In this document: positions 34,169 to 43,692 of the stretch, in pieces
Layout: each line of letters opens with the position of its first letter
Numbering within the stretch: the first letter of the stretch is position 1
Origin: Venenivibrio stagnispumantis
Lineage (GTDB): Bacteria > Aquificota > Aquificia > Aquificales > Hydrogenothermaceae
NCBI RefSeq assembly: GCF_900182795.1
Contig: NZ_FXTX01000012.1
Location: forward strand, 1 to 49,862
Direction: 5' to 3'
DNA: 49,862 nt
The notes under the pieces: generated by a model
Seen by the model: only the letters and a program-made list of their open reading frames with translations
Databases searched by the model: none
What the model was told of the DNA's origin: nothing
Position numbers and translations under genes: made by a program

Positions 34169-35200
34169 ATGTCTGAAATTAGGTATAACAGGCTTAAAAA
34201 CAAATGGGTGATTATATCTATTGAAAGGTCAAGAAGACCTCATGATTATCCTGTTTCTGTTTATGAAGAAAGTTCTGATGTATCAAAATGTCCTTTTGAA
34301 TATGGAAATGAAGATAAAACTCCACCTGAAATTTTTGCGATAAGACCTGATGGTTCTTTACCTAATACTCCCGGTTGGAAGGTAAGGGTAGTTCCAAATA
34401 AATATCCGGCTTTAAGAATAGAAAATAGTAATTTACCTGAGTCAGAAGGAATATATGATAAATATGGTGGATTTGGAGCCCATGAAGTAATAATAGAAAC
34501 ACCGGAGCATTTTAAGCATATTCAAGATTTTAGTATAGAAGAATACAAAAATATGTATTTTACTTTTAGGGAAAGAATGAGGGCTTTATATCAGGATATT
34601 AGAATAAAATATGTCCATATATTTAAAAATCACGGGAAAGAAGCCGGAAAATCCCTCGTTCATTCCCATTCACAACTAATAGCCACTCCAATCATTCCTA
34701 CACTTCCTGATACACAGATAAATCAATCCAGAATTTATTTTCAAGAAAAAGAAAGATGTCTTTTATGTGATGAGATAAAAGAAGAAATTAAATCATATAA
34801 TAGAGTTGTTTATGAAAATGATTTATTTATAGCCTATTGTCCTTATGCAAGTTTATATCCTTTTGAGGTAAGAATTGCCCCAAAATATCATTCCCATGAT
34901 TTTTCTATGATAGATGAAAATCAGTTATTAAAATTATCAGAAATATCCCAAGTAGTAATAAAAAAATTACATAAAGCCCTTGTAAATCCACCTTTTAATA
35001 TGATACTTCATACATCTCCACCGATAAGGGATTATCCTGCAAAACCACTTTATTATAATGGTATAGATAGATTTTATCATTGGTTTATAGAAATATTACC
35101 AAGAATAACTACCCTTGCAGGTTTTGAGCTTGGGACTGATATTTATATAAACCCGACAATTCCGGAAGATGCGGCTAAGTTTTTAAGGGAGGTTATATAA
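34169..35200 (+). CDS. Galactose-1-phosphate uridylyltransferase-like nucleotidyltransferase (HIT superfamily)
   Basis: 343 residues. The active-site motif reads HSHSQ (His165-Ser-His167) instead of the HPH of classical GalT. The first zinc site has CPFE (Cys41) instead of CxxC, while a later CLLC (197-200) is intact. NKYPAL and [12 protein letters not shown] are GalT-like. In the catalytic cycle His167 would carry the nucleotidyl group. It sits between a GH57 enzyme and glycogen synthase, with no galK or galE nearby. An HSHSQ variant in GalT-like proteins is, as I recall, found in ADP-glucose phosphorylase. A role on glucose-1-phosphate/ADP-glucose is therefore as likely as galactose metabolism. 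The gene starts 13 nt after the GH57 stop (SD GAGAGG). Confidence 0.85.
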   Translation: MSEIRYNRLKNKWVIISIERSRRPHDYPVSVYEESSDVSKCPFEYGNEDKTPPEIFAIRPDGSLPNTPGWKVRVVPNKYPALRIENSNLPESEGIYDKYGGFGAHEVIIETPEHFKHIQDFSIEEYKNMYFTFRERMRALYQDIRIKYVHIFKNHGKEAGKSLVHSHSQLIATPIIPTLPDTQINQSRIYFQEKERCLLCDEIKEEIKSYNRVVYENDLFIAYCPYASLYPFEVRIAPKYHSHDFSMIDENQLLKLSEISQVVIKKLHKALVNPPFNMILHTSPPIRDYPAKPLYYNGIDRFYHWFIEILPRITTLAGFELGTDIYINPTIPEDAAKFLREVI

Positions 35201-35201
35201 A

Positions 35202-36617
35202 ATGAAAGTTGCTATTGTGGCAAGTGAGATATATCCATTTGCAAAAACCGGTGGTCTTGCAGATATGACAGGGGCATTAACAAAAGAGATAGCAAACAAA
35301 GGTATAAGAACATTTGCATTTATGCCCCTTTATAAATCGGTTGATAAAGAAAAATTTGGTATAAAATCCATAGATAAATATATAAAAGTATATCTGAATA
35401 ATAGGGAATATATTTTTGAGATTTATAAATATACAGACCACGCAACATATTTTTTCTTTAAAAATGATGAGCTATTTGGAAGAGATTTTCTATATTCTAC
35501 TCCTGAAGGAGATTATCCTGATAATGATATTAGATTTGGAGCATTTAATCTTGCAGTTCTTGAATTTGTAAAATCTGAAAATATAAGTATTGATATATTT
35601 CATATACATGATTGGCAAACTTCTTTATTAGCTGTTTATCTTAAAGAAAAATATCCTGATGTGAAATCCAAAACTATATTAACAATACATAATTTAGCAT
35701 ATCAAGGAATATTTGATAAATTTACAATAGAAAGGTTAAATCTTGGATGGCATCTGTTTCATATGGAAGCCCTTGAATTTTGGGATAAAGTAAATTTTCT
35801 AAAAGGTGGTATTGTTTTTAGTGATATTATAACTACCGTAAGTCCAACTTATGCAAAAGAAATATTGACACCGGAATACGGATATGGTCTTGATGGTGTT
35901 TTAAGAAAATATTCTTATAAATTATTTGGCATCATAAATGGTATTGATTATGATGTCTGGAATCCGGAAACGGATGAATATATATATCATAAATATTGCT
36001 GGAGAACTTTTGAACAATATAAACCTTTAAACAAAAAAGAATTTTTAAAAGAATATAATCTAAAAGATGAAAATAAACCTTTATTTATATTTATCGGAAG
36101 ATTTGCAAAACAAAAAGGTGTTGATTTAATAATAGAGAATATAGAGAATTTAGCTTCAAGAAATATTAATCTTGCAATACTTGGTTCCGGAGATAAAGGA
36201 TATAACGATTTTTTCAGTTCTATAATCAGTAAATATCCAAATATTTATATAGAAGTTGGATATGATGAACCACTTAGTAGGAAGATGTATGCTTCGGCAG
36301 ATTTCCTTCTTATGCCTTCTTTATTTGAACCTTGCGGTTTAAACCAGATGATAGCTATGAGATATGGGACATTGGTAGTAGCCCATAAAACAGGAGGTCT
36401 TGCAGATACAATTATAGATATATCAGAGCCAAACGGCTATGGTATCTTATTTGAAAATCTATCTGATTTTATAAATGCTGTTGATAGGGCTATTTTACTT
36501 TATAATGATAAAGAAAGAATGAAAAAATTAATAAAAGAAGTTATGCAACTTGATTTCTCCTTAGAAAAAACTGCATCATCTTATATAAGACTTTATCAGA
36601 ATCTAATTTATGGATAA
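35202..36617 (+). CDS. glgA: Glycogen synthase (ADP-glucose type) GlgA
   Basis: 471 residues, the standard bacterial GT5 size. The N-terminal nucleotide-sugar site reads [12 protein letters not shown] (KTGGL). [19 protein letters not shown], and the C-terminal [28 protein letters not shown] motif are conserved. It adds glucose from ADP-glucose to growing alpha-1,4-glucan in the cytoplasm. Start ATG is 1 nt after the preceding stop, with AGGGAGG upstream. It is followed after 15 nt by the DUF4912 gene, so all are in one operon. No glgB or glgC is in the window. Confidence 0.96.
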   Translation: MKVAIVASEIYPFAKTGGLADMTGALTKEIANKGIRTFAFMPLYKSVDKEKFGIKSIDKYIKVYLNNREYIFEIYKYTDHATYFFFKNDELFGRDFLYSTPEGDYPDNDIRFGAFNLAVLEFVKSENISIDIFHIHDWQTSLLAVYLKEKYPDVKSKTILTIHNLAYQGIFDKFTIERLNLGWHLFHMEALEFWDKVNFLKGGIVFSDIITTVSPTYAKEILTPEYGYGLDGVLRKYSYKLFGIINGIDYDVWNPETDEYIYHKYCWRTFEQYKPLNKKEFLKEYNLKDENKPLFIFIGRFAKQKGVDLIIENIENLASRNINLAILGSGDKGYNDFFSSIISKYPNIYIEVGYDEPLSRKMYASADFLLMPSLFEPCGLNQMIAMRYGTLVVAHKTGGLADTIIDISEPNGYGILFENLSDFINAVDRAILLYNDKERMKKLIKEVMQLDFSLEKTASSYIRLYQNLIYG

Positions 36618-36632
36618 GGGAGGCATAAGGCT

Positions 36633-37370
36633 ATGGAAACAAACCTATTTTGTCCAAAATGTTTTTCGGATAAAATTGTTAAATACGGGAAACAAAGAGG
36701 AAAACAGAGATATAAATGTAAAATGTGCGGTAAAACGTTTATGGAAAAAATGGAAATAAAAGAAAAGAAAAAGAAGATAAAATCAAAAATTAAGCTAATC
36801 AAAGAAAGTTTAAAAGAAGATAAAGTTTCATCTCATATTGGGTATATATCGGACGAAGTGGCAAAAGAAAGTTTTATAAAAGAAGATTATCAGATACCGG
36901 AAAATTATAATATAAATAGGATTGTTTTATTACCTGTAAATCCTTCTAAGCATTTTTGTTATTTTGAAGTTGAAGACAGATATAAAAATGAAAACTTTGC
37001 TCTAAAGCTGTTTGTTGAAAATGAAGAGATATTAGATATTGATATAGATATAAATTGGGGTAAATATTATATAAATTATCATGCTCCGTTTAAAAGATTG
37101 TATGTTGTTTTTGGTATAAAGAAAGATGGTAAATTTATTCCTTTTTTAAAATCTAATGAGATAACAGCTCCATCAGATGAAATCTCAGAAATACCGGAAG
37201 AAAGTTTATGGATATCTAAATTAAAAGGTTGGAGAGAAATTATAAAAAAATCTTATGATAAAACATTTATTTCTGAAGAAAAATGTGGATATGAAAAGAA
37301 GCTAAAAAAAAGAAAATGCGAACATGAAAGTAAGCTAAAAAAGAAAAATTTGGATATGAAAGGAAGTTAA
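36633..37370 (+). CDS. Zinc-ribbon plus DUF4912 protein
   Basis: 245 residues. The N-terminal ribbon CPKC...YKCKMCGKTF (Cys7, Cys10, Cys29, Cys32, with the GKQRGKQRYKC stretch) is the type normally found at the front of IS1-like transposases. A charged coil follows (~38-65). The central domain (residues ~85-185, RIVLLPVNPSKHFCYFEV... HAPFKRLYVVFGIKKDG) matches DUF4912, a predicted carbohydrate-binding or beta-sandwich-like domain often found beside glycogen enzymes. The Lys-rich C-terminal tail (EKKLKKRKCEHESKLKKKN) is made by a tandem repeat described separately, and ends by a frame change in the last copy. It could link a nucleic-acid-binding ribbon to glucan sensing, but this is inference. 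Confidence 0.85.
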   Translation: METNLFCPKCFSDKIVKYGKQRGKQRYKCKMCGKTFMEKMEIKEKKKKIKSKIKLIKESLKEDKVSSHIGYISDEVAKESFIKEDYQIPENYNINRIVLLPVNPSKHFCYFEVEDRYKNENFALKLFVENEEILDIDIDINWGKYYINYHAPFKRLYVVFGIKKDGKFIPFLKSNEITAPSDEISEIPEESLWISKLKGWREIIKKSYDKTFISEEKCGYEKKLKKRKCEHESKLKKKNLDMKGS

Positions 37371-37378
37371 AAAGATGC
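37281..37378 (+). repeat. Degenerate tandem repeat, three copies of ~33 bp
   Basis: Copies at 37281-37313, 37314-37345 and 37346-37378, recognised by AAATG/AAATT...ATGAAA...AAG-TAAAAA. Start-to-start spacing is 33 then 32 bp. Copies 1 and 3 match at about 27 of 33 positions. The first two encode K-C-x-x-E-x-K-L-K-K; the 32-bp step shifts the third out of frame so it provides the stop codon TAA (37368-37370), the ribosome site (AAGGA) and the ATG (37375) of the next gene. Confidence 0.7.
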
Positions 37379-37791
37379 TTAAAATTAGAAAGGAAATTTT
37401 AGAAAAGATAAAAGAAGAAGCTAAGAAAGGGTATCCTTTTGAGATATGCGGATTTTTAATAGGGAATATAGATTATCAAAACAATTTAAGAGAAGTTATT
37501 TTATCTTATCAGGTAGAAAATCAAAATAAAGAAAGGGCAAATGATAGATTTGAAATATCTCCGAGAGATTATCTAAAAGTAGAAAATTTTGCAGAAGAGA
37601 AAAATTTACTAATAGTAGGGATATATCATTCGCATCCTGACCATCCTTCAAGACCTTCCCAAACAGATTTAATGTTTGCCCAGCCGGATTTATCTTATAT
37701 TATAATATCAGCCAGTAAAGATAAAATAAATTCTATACAGAGCTGGTATTTAGAAGGAGATAGATTTCAGGAAGAAGAGATAATCTTATAG
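37375..37791 (+). CDS. JAMM/MPN+ domain metalloprotease
   Basis: 138 residues, a stand-alone JAB1/MPN+ domain. The catalytic set is complete: Glu23 (PFEICGFLIG), His85 and His87 (HSHP), Ser95, and Asp98 (SQTD). Zn-dependent isopeptidases of this type cleave C-terminal tails off ubiquitin-like or sulfur-carrier proteins (for example Mec with CysO). No ubiquitin-like/ThiS or E1-like gene is adjacent. The ATG follows the DUF4912 gene after 4 nt and its ribosome site comes from the tandem repeat, so expression depends on that operon. It converges with coaX (6-nt overlap). Confidence 0.92.
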   Translation: MLKIRKEILEKIKEEAKKGYPFEICGFLIGNIDYQNNLREVILSYQVENQNKERANDRFEISPRDYLKVENFAEEKNLLIVGIYHSHPDHPSRPSQTDLMFAQPDLSYIIISASKDKINSIQSWYLEGDRFQEEEIIL

Positions 37792-38544
37792 TAATTTCAC
37801 CGATTTTGATAGCAATTTAATACCTATGAGAGATAGATTTTTTTCCAAAATATGTTTATGGCTTAAACCGGAAGATATTATTTCACTATGACCACCGGTT
37901 AGAATTACAGAAGCTTTGTTATTTAACTTTTTTTGAAATTTTTCTATCATTCCATCTATTAGGGATACATAACCAAAATATATGCCGGATTGGATACTTT
38001 TTACTGTTGTTTTTCCTATAATATCTTCTGTTATTTTAATATCCACTTTCGGAAGTTTTGCAGTTTTTGAAAATAATGCGAATATGCTACTTTCCATACC
38101 GGGGAATATTGCACCACCTTCATACTCTCCTTTTTCATTTACAATATCAAATGTTATTGCTGTTCCAAGGTCTATTATTATTAATGGTGGCTCTGATATA
38201 TTTATACCGGCATAAGCATTTAAAACCCTATCTATGCCTACTTCTTCCGGTTTTTCATAATTTATTTTTATAGGAACTTGTATATCTTCTCCTACTGTGT
38301 AAATATTTATATTAAAACTTTTCTTTATTGCATTTTTTATTTTTTCCGTTAAATTAGGAACAACAGAAGATATAAATCCTGCTTTAACTTCATTTTTCTC
38401 AATATTTTTAATCAAGATAAAATCTAAAAACCAGTCATCAATGGTTTTACTTAAATCGGAAGATAATTTATAACTTTTTATAAAATTTTCTTCTACAAAT
38501 CCTATCTCAACAGTTGTATTACCTATATCTATTGCTAAAATCAA
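37786..38544 (-). CDS. coaX: Type III pantothenate kinase
   Basis: 252 residues, normal length. It phosphorylates pantothenate as the first step of coenzyme A synthesis. The ASKHA fold phosphate motifs are MILAIDIGNTTVEIGF at the N-terminus and IIDLGTAITFDIVN; the substrate region GIDRVLNAYAG and EGGAIFPGMESS are also conserved. The gene overlaps the upstream amidase gene by 4 nt. CoaX enzymes use ATP with high Km and typically require monovalent cations. Confidence 0.95.
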   Translation of the reverse strand: MILAIDIGNTTVEIGFVEENFIKSYKLSSDLSKTIDDWFLDFILIKNIEKNEVKAGFISSVVPNLTEKIKNAIKKSFNINIYTVGEDIQVPIKINYEKPEEVGIDRVLNAYAGINISEPPLIIIDLGTAITFDIVNEKGEYEGGAIFPGMESSIFALFSKTAKLPKVDIKITEDIIGKTTVKSIQSGIYFGYVSLIDGMIEKFQKKLNNKASVILTGGHSEIISSGLSHKHILEKNLSLIGIKLLSKSVKLL

Positions 38545-39749
38545 TTTATGTTGCTCCCTTTGAAAACATAATTTTTATAACTAAAGAAATAGCTGGCTAT
38601 ACCTTTATAAAGATTTTTTGAGAAATTTCTTAAAAATTCTTCATCTTTTAATTTTTCTGCATCTTTTGGATTAGTTAAAAATGCAATTTCAACTAAAACA
38701 GATGGTATTCCGGGGGTTTTTAAAACAGCAAAATTTGCACTATCTATTCTTTTAAAATTTGTTTCTGCACGTAGATATTTTTCTAAGGTCTTTGCAAGAT
38801 TTAAACCTTCTGTCATTGTATTACTGATAGATAAATCTGCTACAATTTTATTTACAGTAGGGTTAGCACTGACTTTTACTATATCAAGAACTGCTTTATT
38901 TTCTCTTTCCTCAACCATTTTAGCTAATTTAGATTGGGCTCCTCTTAAATTAAGTGTGTATATATAAGTTCCGGATAAAGCCGTATTTTCCGATGCATTT
39001 GTATGAATACTTACAAATAAATCTGCCTTTTTTTCTATAGCAAAAACAGTTCTATCATATAAAGGAATAAAAGTATCATCTTCCCTTGTTAAATATACTG
39101 TAAATCTTCCATCTTTTTCAAGATAATTTTTTAGCATTTTTGCTACTTTAAGATTTATATCTTTTTCAACCAATCCGTTAGCTGTTGCTCCGGCATCTTT
39201 TCCGCCATGTCCCGGGTCAATAACTATAACTTTCTTTTTCCCTTTAAATTTTTTCTCCTTAGGTAAATCCATATCATCATCTAAATCCGATTTATTAGAT
39301 ATGGCAGAAGCTAGCATTGATAAAACAATATCTTCTTTATCATCAGTTTTGTTTGGTTTTTCTTTATTTTCCTTTTTTGCTATATTTTCATTATTCAAGT
39401 AAAAATCAACCACAACCCTATATGGCTTATCTAAGGTAAATATTTTAGGGGTTATTTTCTCCTTTAAAGAGATAATTATAATGGATTCATTTTTATAGCT
39501 GTTTTGAAATATCTCAACTGCATCTATATATTTTAGATTAAGTTTTAAATTTTTCTTTAAAAATGTCTGGGGATTTGATGAAACTCTTATAATCAAATTT
39601 TTTTCTTCACATTTTAAAAGTTGATAACCTTTATCATCCGGCTCAATAACTAACCTAAAATAGTTATCATAATTTCCTGTTCTTATATCAAAAGCATAAC
39701 TTATAGAGAAAAAAAGTAATACAAACAGCAATCTATATAACACTTGCAT
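38541..39749 (-). CDS. N-acetylmuramoyl-L-alanine amidase, AMIN + Amidase_3 (AmiC-like)
   Basis: 402 residues. The signal peptide is MQVLYRLLFVLLFFSISYA. An AMIN domain (about 22-115, KPYRVVVDFYL near its end) targets the septal envelope. A Lys/Glu-rich linker (~115-170) leads to Amidase_3: VIDPGHGGKDAGATANG (Zn His), Glu and His in LFVSIHTNAS, and the catalytic VLVEIAFLTNPKD. It cleaves peptide stems from glycan strands in the periplasm during daughter-cell separation. Coupled to coaX by a 4-nt overlap. Confidence 0.94.
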   Translation of the reverse strand: MQVLYRLLFVLLFFSISYAFDIRTGNYDNYFRLVIEPDDKGYQLLKCEEKNLIIRVSSNPQTFLKKNLKLNLKYIDAVEIFQNSYKNESIIIISLKEKITPKIFTLDKPYRVVVDFYLNNENIAKKENKEKPNKTDDKEDIVLSMLASAISNKSDLDDDMDLPKEKKFKGKKKVIVIDPGHGGKDAGATANGLVEKDINLKVAKMLKNYLEKDGRFTVYLTREDDTFIPLYDRTVFAIEKKADLFVSIHTNASENTALSGTYIYTLNLRGAQSKLAKMVEERENKAVLDIVKVSANPTVNKIVADLSISNTMTEGLNLAKTLEKYLRAETNFKRIDSANFAVLKTPGIPSVLVEIAFLTNPKDAEKLKDEEFLRNFSKNLYKGIASYFFSYKNYVFKGSNIN

Positions 39750-39828
39750 CTTACCTCTTTATTTAATTTCCACTTTTTTATCTTTTCGTATTAAAATATA
39801 TTAAACTTTAGTTAATGGAGATTGCAAA

Positions 39829-40569
39829 GTGAGACTTGGAGTAAATATAGACCATATAGCCACATTAAGGCAGGCAAGGAAGACATTTGAACCAGACCCT
39901 ATAAAAGGAGCTTTGATAGCAATAGAAGCCGGAGCAGACCAGATAACATTACATTTAAGAGAAGATAGAAGACATATTCAGGATGAAGATTTATTTAGAT
40001 TAAAATGTGAGTTTAATGAAAAAAATATAACAGTTCCAATAAATCTTGAAATGGCTCCAACAGAAGAGATGCTTAACATTGCTTTGGAAGTTCTACCAAA
40101 TACAGTAACCCTTGTTCCGGAAAAAAGAGAAGAAATAACGACAGAAGGTGGTTTAGATATTATTTCTCATAAAAATCTTTTAAAAGATTTTATAAAAAGA
40201 TTAAAAGAAAGCTCTATCAGGGTTAGTTTATTTATGGACCCGGATTTTGAGCAGATAGATGCTTCTATTGAAGTTGGAGCAGATGCAATAGAACTGCATA
40301 CAGGAGAATACGCAAATGCTTATGGCTCCCAAATACAAAAAGAATTAAACAGATTAAAAGAAGCTGCAAAATATGCTTCCCAAAAAGGAATATTAGTATT
40401 TGCCGGACATGGATTAAATTATCAAAATGTGTATGAAGTAGCAAAAATAAAAGAGATAGAAGAACTAAATATAGGACATTCCATAATTGCTAACTCTATA
40501 TTTATGGGACTTTATAATGCTGTAAAAGAGATGAAATCTATAATAAACAAAGCAAGAGGAGAAATTTAA
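39829..40569 (+). CDS. pdxJ: Pyridoxine 5'-phosphate synthase
   Basis: 246 residues. It condenses aminoacetone phosphate (3-amino-2-oxopropyl phosphate) with deoxyxylulose 5-phosphate to make vitamin B6. Family markers: [21 protein letters not shown] at the N-terminus, [45 protein letters not shown] and [10 protein letters not shown]. The start is GTG 39829 with TGGAG 9 nt before it. It ends 1 nt before glmS, so they form a two-gene operon. Confidence 0.96.
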   Translation: MRLGVNIDHIATLRQARKTFEPDPIKGALIAIEAGADQITLHLREDRRHIQDEDLFRLKCEFNEKNITVPINLEMAPTEEMLNIALEVLPNTVTLVPEKREEITTEGGLDIISHKNLLKDFIKRLKESSIRVSLFMDPDFEQIDASIEVGADAIELHTGEYANAYGSQIQKELNRLKEAAKYASQKGILVFAGHGLNYQNVYEVAKIKEIEELNIGHSIIANSIFMGLYNAVKEMKSIINKARGEI

Positions 40570-40570
40570 A

Positions 40571-42397
40571 ATGTGCGGAATAATCGGTTATGTAGGATAT
40601 AGAAATGCAGTGCCGGTTTTATTATACGGTTTACAAAGACTTGAATATAGGGGATATGATTCTGCCGGTATTGCTGTATTAGATAGATTAAATAATAAAT
40701 TTATTATAGAAAAAAAAGTAGGAAAAATAAAAGACTTACAGGAACATTTATGGGGAAAAAATATAGAGGGACATATAGGTATAGGACATACAAGATGGGC
40801 AACCCATGGAGAACCAACAGTTGAAAATGCCCATCCCCATATAAGCCAATCAGATATAATTACATTAGTTCATAACGGTATAATAGAAAATTATGCCTAT
40901 TTAAAAGAAGAGCTTATAAAAAAAGGTTATCAATTTAAATCCCAAACAGATACAGAAGTAATAGCCCATTTAATAGAAGATGAATATAAAAATAATCCTG
41001 ATAAATCTCTTCTACAAATTGCATTAAATGTTGTAAAAAAATTAAAAGGAGCTTATGCTCTTGGTATCATATCTACAATAGAACCGGATAAAATTATTGC
41101 TGTAAGAAAAGGAAGCCCTTTAATAATAGGTGTTGGAGAAAATGAAAACTTTATAGCATCCGATATTCCGGCTGTTTTAGAATATACAAAAAAATTTATA
41201 ACCCTTGATGACGATGAAATTGCAGTTATTACAAAAGATAATATTCAGATTTACAACATACACGGAGAAAAAGTAGAAAAAAAACCTTTTAAGGTAAATT
41301 GGGATATTTCTGTTGCTGAAAAAGCCGGTTATAAGCATTTTATGCTAAAAGAGATTTATGAACAGCCAAGAACAATTACAGATACAATTACGGGCTTTCT
41401 CTCCCAAGAAAATAAAGAATTATATGAAAAGATTAAAGATATACAGATTATACATATTGTTGCTTGTGGAACATCATACCATGCAGGATTGGTAGGTAAA
41501 TTTTGGATAGAGAAATTTGCAAAAATTCCGGTAATTGTTGATTATGCCTCTGAATATAGATATAGGGATTTAGTTATAGATGATAAAACCTTAGTTATAG
41601 CAATAAGCCAATCTGGAGAAACTGCAGATACAAGATTTGCCGTCCTTGAAGCAAAAAAGAAAGGTGCAAAATTACTTTCTATTGTTAATGTTGTTGGTAG
41701 CTCTTTATCAAGGGAAAGTGATTATGTTCTTTATACATATTGCGGACCTGAGATAGGAGTAGCAGCAACTAAAACATTTACAGCACAGCTGATAACATTA
41801 TTATTATTTAGTTTAAAATCTGCCCTTTCTAAGAATCTGATTTCTGAAAAATATTTTGAAGATTTTTACCACGATTTAATAAAACTACCTTCTATTATAG
41901 AAAGAGAATTAAAAGATATAGATAAAAAAACTGAAGATATAGCATTTAAATATCACAATGCAAAAGATTTTCTATTCCTTGGAAGGGGATTAAATTATCC
42001 AATAGCATTAGAAGGTGCTTTAAAATTAAAAGAGATTTCATATATTCATGCAGAAGGTTATCCGGCAGGTGAAATGAAACATGGACCAATTGCATTAATT
42101 GATGAAAATATGCCGGTAGTATCAATAATACCAAAAGATAATCTATATGAAAAAATGCTTTCTAACATTCAGGAAGTTAAAGCAAGAAAAGGAAAGGTTA
42201 TATCTCTTATTACAAAAGGGAATAAAGAAGTGATAGAAATTTCAGACGATTTTATAGAAATTGAAGAAACAAACGAAAATTTATATCCGATTTTGACAGC
42301 AATTCCTTTACAACTTTTGGCTTATCATATAGCAACAATCCTTGGAAAAGATGTTGACCAACCAAGAAATTTAGCAAAAACAGTGACAGTGGAATGA
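40571..42397 (+). CDS. glmS: Glutamine-fructose-6-phosphate aminotransferase (isomerizing)
   Basis: 608 residues, full length. It makes glucosamine 6-phosphate, the first step toward UDP-GlcNAc; GlmU in the same window performs the last steps. The N-terminal nucleophile Cys follows Met (MCGIIGYVG), and GQ-site HTRWATHGEP and NGIIEN complete the glutaminase domain. Two SIS domains follow (VACGTSYHAG, SQSGETADT) and the C-terminal is DQPRNLAKTVTVE. No glmS ribozyme is seen upstream, because pdxJ abuts it by 1 nt. Confidence 0.97.
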   Translation: MCGIIGYVGYRNAVPVLLYGLQRLEYRGYDSAGIAVLDRLNNKFIIEKKVGKIKDLQEHLWGKNIEGHIGIGHTRWATHGEPTVENAHPHISQSDIITLVHNGIIENYAYLKEELIKKGYQFKSQTDTEVIAHLIEDEYKNNPDKSLLQIALNVVKKLKGAYALGIISTIEPDKIIAVRKGSPLIIGVGENENFIASDIPAVLEYTKKFITLDDDEIAVITKDNIQIYNIHGEKVEKKPFKVNWDISVAEKAGYKHFMLKEIYEQPRTITDTITGFLSQENKELYEKIKDIQIIHIVACGTSYHAGLVGKFWIEKFAKIPVIVDYASEYRYRDLVIDDKTLVIAISQSGETADTRFAVLEAKKKGAKLLSIVNVVGSSLSRESDYVLYTYCGPEIGVAATKTFTAQLITLLLFSLKSALSKNLISEKYFEDFYHDLIKLPSIIERELKDIDKKTEDIAFKYHNAKDFLFLGRGLNYPIALEGALKLKEISYIHAEGYPAGEMKHGPIALIDENMPVVSIIPKDNLYEKMLSNIQEVKARKGKVISLITKGNKEVIEISDDFIEIEETNENLYPILTAIPLQLLAYHIATILGKDVDQPRNLAKTVTVE

Positions 42398-42423
42398 GAT
42401 TATAGCAATTTCTCTATAATCTC
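42396..42423. terminator. Dyad between converging glmS and murF, possible bidirectional terminator
   Basis: GAGATTATAG (42396-42405) and CTATAATCTC (42414-42423) are a perfect 10-bp inverted repeat with an 8-nt loop. The left arm starts in the glmS stop codon and contains the murF stop; the right arm lies within the last murF codons. The stem is AT-rich and has no long U tract on either side, so termination strength is uncertain. Confidence 0.45.
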
Positions 42424-43692
42424 TTCCATCTTCATGCCTCTTGATGCTTTAACTAAAATTGTAGCCTCTTCTTTTATATTTTTTATAAACTCTGCAATAT
42501 CTTTTTTATTATCAAATATCCAAACATCAATTTTTCCTTTTAAAATTTCATAAGTATGGATAACTTCTTTGCCGTATAGTAAAACCATATCAATGTTTGA
42601 GTCTAATATATACTCTCCTATCTCTTTATGTAATTTTTCTGATTCTTCTCCAAGTTCAAGCATATCTCCGAATACGAAGATTTTTTTATTTTTCATTTTT
42701 GATAATGTATCAATTGCATTTTTTACAGATAAAGGATTTGCATTATAGCTATCATCTATTATGGTGAGATTATTTAATTTATATATTTCTCCTCTTTTTG
42801 ATACGGCTTTAAAATCTTTTAGGTATTTAAGATTTTTTATAGGGTCTAAATCCAAGGCATATAAAACTGCAGATACGGCTCCTATATTATGAAATAATGC
42901 TTTGTTATAAACCGGAATTGTTAAAATTATTTCTTGATTTTTGTATTTTATAATACCGGTTGTTCCTTTTTCTGTTATATCTAAGGTTCTGACTTTTATA
43001 TCTCCCTCTTCTCCAAAGGTTATATAATTTTTTAATTTATCATTATAAAATTTAACCAAATCATAAGGTAATATCTGATATTTTGTATTATTAAATATCT
43101 CTCCTTTTCCTTTTATAACATTTTCAAAACTACCGAATTTTTCAACATGTCCATATCCAACAGATACAAGAACTCCAATATCTTGATTAACAATATTATT
43201 TAAATATTCTATATCTCCTATCTTAGAAGCTCCCATCTCAAATATGCCTATCTCCGTGTTATCCGGAATATTTGCAAGGGTCAGTGGAACTCCTATCTCA
43301 TTATTATAATTTCCTTTTGTTGCATAGCTGTTATATATATTTTTTAATACGAAATGTAAAAGCTCTTTTGTTGTGGTTTTTCCACTTGTTCCGGTTATTC
43401 CTATGGTAGCTTTTAAAGATTTTCTTTTATATATTCCTATTTTTTTTAATGCTTCTATGGAATTTGTAATATATATGCTGTTTTTATATCTTAAATCTTT
43501 ATTTTCCGTAAAATGGGAAACTGCTCCATTTTTTAATGCATCTTCAATGAAAAAATGACCCTTATTAATCGGAACAAAAAAATCCCCTTCTTTTACCTCT
43601 CTGCTATCAATAACGAAATTTTCTATATTTATATCTTCTATATCTGTAAGTGGTTTTCCTTCTGTTATCTCAATTATCTTTTTAAGATGCAT
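42400..43692 (-). CDS. murF: UDP-N-acetylmuramoyl-tripeptide--D-alanyl-D-alanine ligase
   Basis: 430 residues. It adds D-Ala-D-Ala in peptidoglycan precursor synthesis, in the cytoplasm. Mur ligase ATP site [15 protein letters not shown], then [15 protein letters not shown] and [13 protein letters not shown], then the C-terminal [16 protein letters not shown], which is the MurF-specific motif. It overlaps trpD by 11 nt and is the last gene of the min operon. Confidence 0.95.
   Translation of the reverse strand: MHLKKIIEITEGKPLTDIEDINIENFVIDSREVKEGDFFVPINKGHFFIEDALKNGAVSHFTENKDLRYKNSIYITNSIEALKKIGIYKRKSLKATIGITGTSGKTTTKELLHFVLKNIYNSYATKGNYNNEIGVPLTLANIPDNTEIGIFEMGASKIGDIEYLNNIVNQDIGVLVSVGYGHVEKFGSFENVIKGKGEIFNNTKYQILPYDLVKFYNDKLKNYITFGEEGDIKVRTLDITEKGTTGIIKYKNQEIILTIPVYNKALFHNIGAVSAVLYALDLDPIKNLKYLKDFKAVSKRGEIYKLNNLTIIDDSYNANPLSVKNAIDTLSKMKNKKIFVFGDMLELGEESEKLHKEIGEYILDSNIDMVLLYGKEVIHTYEILKGKIDVWIFDNKKDIAEFIKNIKEEATILVKASRGMKMEEIIEKLL

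Noticed and set aside
40500-40571. Possible glmS ribozyme/riboswitch
   Set aside because: Only 1 nt separates pdxJ and glmS, leaving no room for the ribozyme leader.
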